Assembly (NCBI GenBank): GCA_023264315.1
Contig: JALQST010000122.1
Location: forward strand, 1-8,465
Direction: 5' to 3'
DNA: 8,465 nt
Origin: Nodosilinea sp. BSH.14
GTDB lineage: Bacteria > Cyanobacteriota > Cyanobacteriia > Phormidesmidales > Phormidesmidaceae
Every line of letters starts with the position of its first letter. Within the stretch, counting starts at the first letter, position 1. A program made the translations under genes and the position numbers. Under the pieces are notes generated by a model. It saw only the letters and a program-made list of their open reading frames with translations. It was not told where the DNA came from and made no database searches. Below, in pieces: positions 6,281 through 8,465 of this stretch.

Positions 6281-7170
6281 CCAGCCCGCCGCCCACCCAG
6301 GTGTATGCCTGGAAGACCTACGCCTGCACCTACACCCACTACCCCGCCCAGGGTGAGACGGACGCGCCGCCGATGCTGTTAATCCATCCCATTGGCGTGG
6401 GGTTGGCGAGCTGGTTTTGGGATCGGTTGGCCCAAGCCATGGCCGCCACCGGGGATAGCCCAGCCCTGTACGCCCCTGACCTGCTGGGCTGCGGCCAGAG
6501 CCCCAAACCTAAAGTGGCCTACCGCGCCGAGGACTGGGCCGACCAGTTAGCCCACTTTTTGCGCCAGGTGGTACAGCGGCCCGTGGTGCTGGTGGTGCAA
6601 GGGGGCAGCTTGCCCATCGGCCTGCGGTTGCTGGCCCATCCCCAAACCCAGGGGTTCATTCATTCCGTGGTACTGAGCGGGCCACCGGGGATGAAACTGA
6701 TGACCACGCCCACTTCCCGCCGCCGCCAAACCCTGTTGTGGAACCTACTGTTTAGTGGCCCGGTGGGGGTTGGGTTCTTTCGCTATGCCCGTCGCGAGGC
6801 TTTTTTAGAGTCCTTTTGCCGTCGCCAACTGTTTGCCAACCCCGCTGATATTGATCGGGAATGGCTCGACCATCTGCTTGAAGATACCCAGGACGGCGGT
6901 GGCCGCTATGCGGTCTACTCCTTCCTCGCAGGCTTTTGGCGACAGGACTATACCGATCTGATGGTCGCCATCACCCTTCCCACCCTCGTCATTTTTGGCG
7001 ACGCCGCCTCCGGCATTAACCGCCTCAGCCGCACCGATCCCCCCCAGCAGCGCCTCGACGACTACCTCCGCCTCATCCCCACCGCCAACGGAGTAATGAT
7101 CCCCGGTCGCAACGTCTTACCCTACGAATCCACCGCCGCCTTTGTGGAAGCTCTGCACCGGTTGACATAG
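6277..7170 (+). CDS. Alpha/beta-hydrolase fold protein with altered catalytic His site
   Basis: The product is 297 residues. The ATG at 6277 overlaps the sixA stop in ATGA, so it is preferred over a GTG at 6235. Fold signatures are an LLIHPIGVG oxyanion-loop motif (34-42), the YAPDLLGCGQSPKP strand-loop (65-78), and a nucleophile-elbow-like VVQGGSLPIG with Ser111. The elbow reads G-x-S-x-P rather than G-x-S-x-G. Near the C-terminus IPGRNVLPYEST (275-286) stands where G-H-x-P-x-E is expected, with Val280 at the His position. The strand LVIFGDAAS (237-245) has Asp242 earlier than the usual acid. It may be a pseudo-hydrolase or a divergent cyanobacterial subfamily. There is no signal peptide or membrane segment. 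Confidence 0.8.
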   Translation: MTSPPPTQVYAWKTYACTYTHYPAQGETDAPPMLLIHPIGVGLASWFWDRLAQAMAATGDSPALYAPDLLGCGQSPKPKVAYRAEDWADQLAHFLRQVVQRPVVLVVQGGSLPIGLRLLAHPQTQGFIHSVVLSGPPGMKLMTTPTSRRRQTLLWNLLFSGPVGVGFFRYARREAFLESFCRRQLFANPADIDREWLDHLLEDTQDGGGRYAVYSFLAGFWRQDYTDLMVAITLPTLVIFGDAASGINRLSRTDPPQQRLDDYLRLIPTANGVMIPGRNVLPYESTAAFVEALHRLT

Positions 7171-7206
7171 GGGTAGGGACTCAGTTCGTCCTTTTCCATT
7201 CGGTGG

Positions 7207-7997
7207 CTAGGCCCCAGGAGCACCCGCTACGGCAATGACCTGGTCTTGATTCGTGGCGGCGTAGCTGTTGGGGGGGTAGCGATCAACGTGACGGAAGAGG
7301 GCAACGGGCTTTTGCACCCGGCAGGTATAAAATTCTACAATTACTTCCGCATCGGGCCGTAGGACAACCTTGGGGGAAAAATCCTCCGGCATTTTGGCCC
7401 GCCACTGCCAGGGCAGCTTCTGCGGGATGGCCTCCACAAAGCGATGGTGGATCCAGCGGCATAGCGGCCATAGCGGCCAAATTCTAGGATTTCGCGGATC
7501 AAAATGGACGCAGCCAGGAAAGACGCCAGGGAACCATCCCCCTCAATGCCGCCCATGAGGCTGGACAGACAGCCCATCGGGCTAGGAGATTGATCCGGTG
7601 CCAGGGACTCAAGGGCCGCCTCTAGGCGCTCGGTAGTGCTGAGCAAACCGGGCAGGGCCACTGTGGCTCCCACACCACCCTCCTTGTCTTGGCGCAGATA
7701 GGTGACGAGACGAATACCGGGGGCAAGCCACAACCCAGGCAGCTTATTCAACACCTCCGAGGGGTTGAGGGTACTGACAAACCAGCGGCCATCGGTATTG
7801 GGGGCGGGCAGGTTATCTTCGAGGTCATCCCCCACCCGAAATAAGTCACCCAGGGCATCGAGGGAATCAGGGACGCCTTCATCCTCCTCCGACGGTGCCT
7901 CCTTGGTCTGGGCATCCGCCATGGGAAGCACCAACGTTCCGCGAATCAACTGACTCACTTTCTGGACGGTGGGCAAGGGGTATCGTTGAAACGCCAT
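7207..7997 (-). pseudogene. Hypothetical protein with a one-base frameshift
   Basis: From the ATG at 7997 the minus strand reads about 180 residues and then drifts into a low-quality Arg/Ser/Pro tail. A second minus frame carries IHHRFVEAIPQKLPWQWRAK through to the stop at 7207-7209. Adding one C between 7460 and 7461 (plus strand) joins them as EFGRYGRYGRWIHHRFVEAI, giving 263 residues. The product has an acidic linker (about 28-62), a DGRWFVSTLNPSEVLNKLPG segment, a possible helix around ASFLAASILIREI (158-170), and a Trp/aromatic-rich C-terminal domain. There is no signal peptide and I do not recognise the family. The clean repair suggests the gene is real and the lesion recent or artefactual. 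It converges on the alpha/beta-hydrolase gene with a 36-bp gap. Confidence 0.6.
7455..7480. repeat. Short tandem repeat at the frameshift site
   Basis: Three adjacent units on the plus strand read AGCGGCAT (7455-7462), AGCGGCCAT (7463-7471) and AGCGGCCAA (7472-7480). On the minus strand they encode repeated Gly-Arg-Tyr. The first unit is one base short, which causes the frame change in the host gene. Tandem units of this kind are prone to slippage in replication and to alignment errors in assembly. Confidence 0.8.
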
Positions 7998-8177
7998 GAA
8001 TTCCAGATCCGGCGGCTAGGTGCGAAGCAAAGGGAAAACCTCCCAGGGACGGTGTCGATCTTCAGCATAGGCAACATTCTGAACGTTGCCCAGGCGGGGA
8101 AGGGGAGATGACACTGAGAATACCCCGAGGCTATGGCGGAGGTGGCCACTTCCCCCAAATAACAATATTTCTACATT

Positions 8178-8220
8178 AACCTTCCAGCCCGTCGGGATAA
8201 ACCTTCCAGCCCATCGGAAT
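8178..8220. repeat. Tandem direct repeat, two copies, 22-bp period
   Basis: Copy one (8178-8198) and copy two (8200-8220) both begin AACCTTCCAGCCC and match at 19 of 21 positions, the differences being G to A. One A separates them. They lie about 180-220 bp upstream of the minus-strand hypothetical. They could be paired binding sites or a small duplication. Confidence 0.75.
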
Positions 8221-8299
8221 CACGATGGCACCGATAGGCACAACCGAGCAAAATCAAGCCATCCCCATCGCCCTATGGAGCCGGGGGATAGGCGGTTAG

Positions 8300-8328
8300 T
8301 TGCACAAGACACCCAATAGCTATAAGAA
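8300..8328 (+). promoter_or_regulatory. Possible plus-strand sigma70-type promoter
   Basis: TTGCAC (8300-8305) resembles a -35 element. TATAAG (8321-8326, 15-bp spacing) or TAAGAA (8323-8328, 17-bp spacing) could be the -10. It would drive a gene beyond the window end. The match is imperfect and the call is tentative. Confidence 0.3.
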
Positions 8329-8366
8329 TGGAGTGGTTAATCCCCCTATCCCCCCACCCCCCATGG

Positions 8367-8391
8367 GCTACCCGGCCCCGGCCTGGGTAGC
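8367..8391. other. Strong GC-rich hairpin near the window end
   Basis: GCTACCC (8367-8373) pairs with GGGTAGC (8385-8391), extended inward by a G-T and a G-C pair, leaving a 7-nt loop. No T-run follows on the plus strand, so it is not a simple terminator. If the promoter near 8300-8328 is used, it would lie in a 5' leader. Confidence 0.5.
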
Positions 8392-8465
8392 AGGGGTAGG
8401 CCCCCGGGGCATTCCCAGCGGGTCTAGGGTTAGGGCTTCTCAGGATTCACCCTCAATAACCGCAA

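Larger units (their letters stand above)
7998..8465. other. Gene-poor terminal region
   Basis: I see no convincing gene in these 468 bases. Short open frames here give Arg/Pro/His-rich products without motifs or ribosome sites. The part nearest 7998 must hold the promoter of the minus-strand hypothetical, but no clear -35/-10 pair is visible. The region contains an AT-rich patch (8158-8180), a 22-bp tandem repeat, a possible plus-strand promoter, several runs of C (8342-8362), and a strong hairpin. Confidence 0.5.

Noticed and set aside
8086..8319. Plus-strand ORF of 77 codons in the terminal region
   Set aside because: It spans the tandem repeat, has no ribosome site, and the Arg/Pro/His-rich product looks random.
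1..8465. Search for the cyanobacterial HIP1 palindrome GCGATCGC, tRNAs, CRISPR repeats and insertion-sequence ends
   Set aside because: By eye I found no exact HIP1 copy, no tRNA-like T-loop context, no spaced repeats and no transposase.

Overview
This window comes from a cyanobacterium, most likely a fairly GC-rich one. The psbN/psbH pair encodes two small photosystem II proteins found only in oxygenic phototrophs. The order psbN(-) / psbH - tatA - pth(+) fits a cyanobacterial chromosome. A DICT-GAF histidine kinase and a stand-alone PCP_red protein support the same lineage. I cannot name genus or species from the sequence.

Layout. Positions 149-1816 hold the photosynthesis/housekeeping block: psbN on the minus strand, then psbH, a strong terminator, tatA (Tat export) and pth (peptidyl-tRNA hydrolase) on the plus strand. 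A large soluble sensor histidine kinase follows (2012-4048), with no response regulator beside it. Converging on it from the minus strand is an exported dienelactone-hydrolase-family gene (4152-4929) carrying two in-frame stops and a frameshift. Divergent from that gene is a plus-strand run: a 51-residue PCP_red protein, a frameshifted single-TM protein, a SixA-like phosphohistidine phosphatase, and an alpha/beta-hydrolase-fold protein that overlaps sixA by four bases. A minus-strand conserved-looking hypothetical with a one-base frameshift (7207-7997) converges on this run. The last ~470 bases look non-coding and hold a short tandem repeat, a possible promoter and a hairpin.

How the genes relate. 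The first block covers PSII assembly, protein export and translation quality control. The kinase and the SixA-like phosphatase are both histidine-phosphate signalling proteins, but they sit about 1.7 kb apart and nothing in the sequence proves they work together. The PCP_red protein points to tetrapyrrole or chlorophyll-related biology by domain only.

The most striking feature is that three of the eleven genes are broken, all between 4.1 and 8.0 kb. Two would be repaired by one base each, so read or assembly error must be excluded first. The hydrolase carries three separate lesions and is the best candidate for a true pseudogene. I found no mobile element, CRISPR array, tRNA or rRNA, and no clear undescribed multi-gene system.
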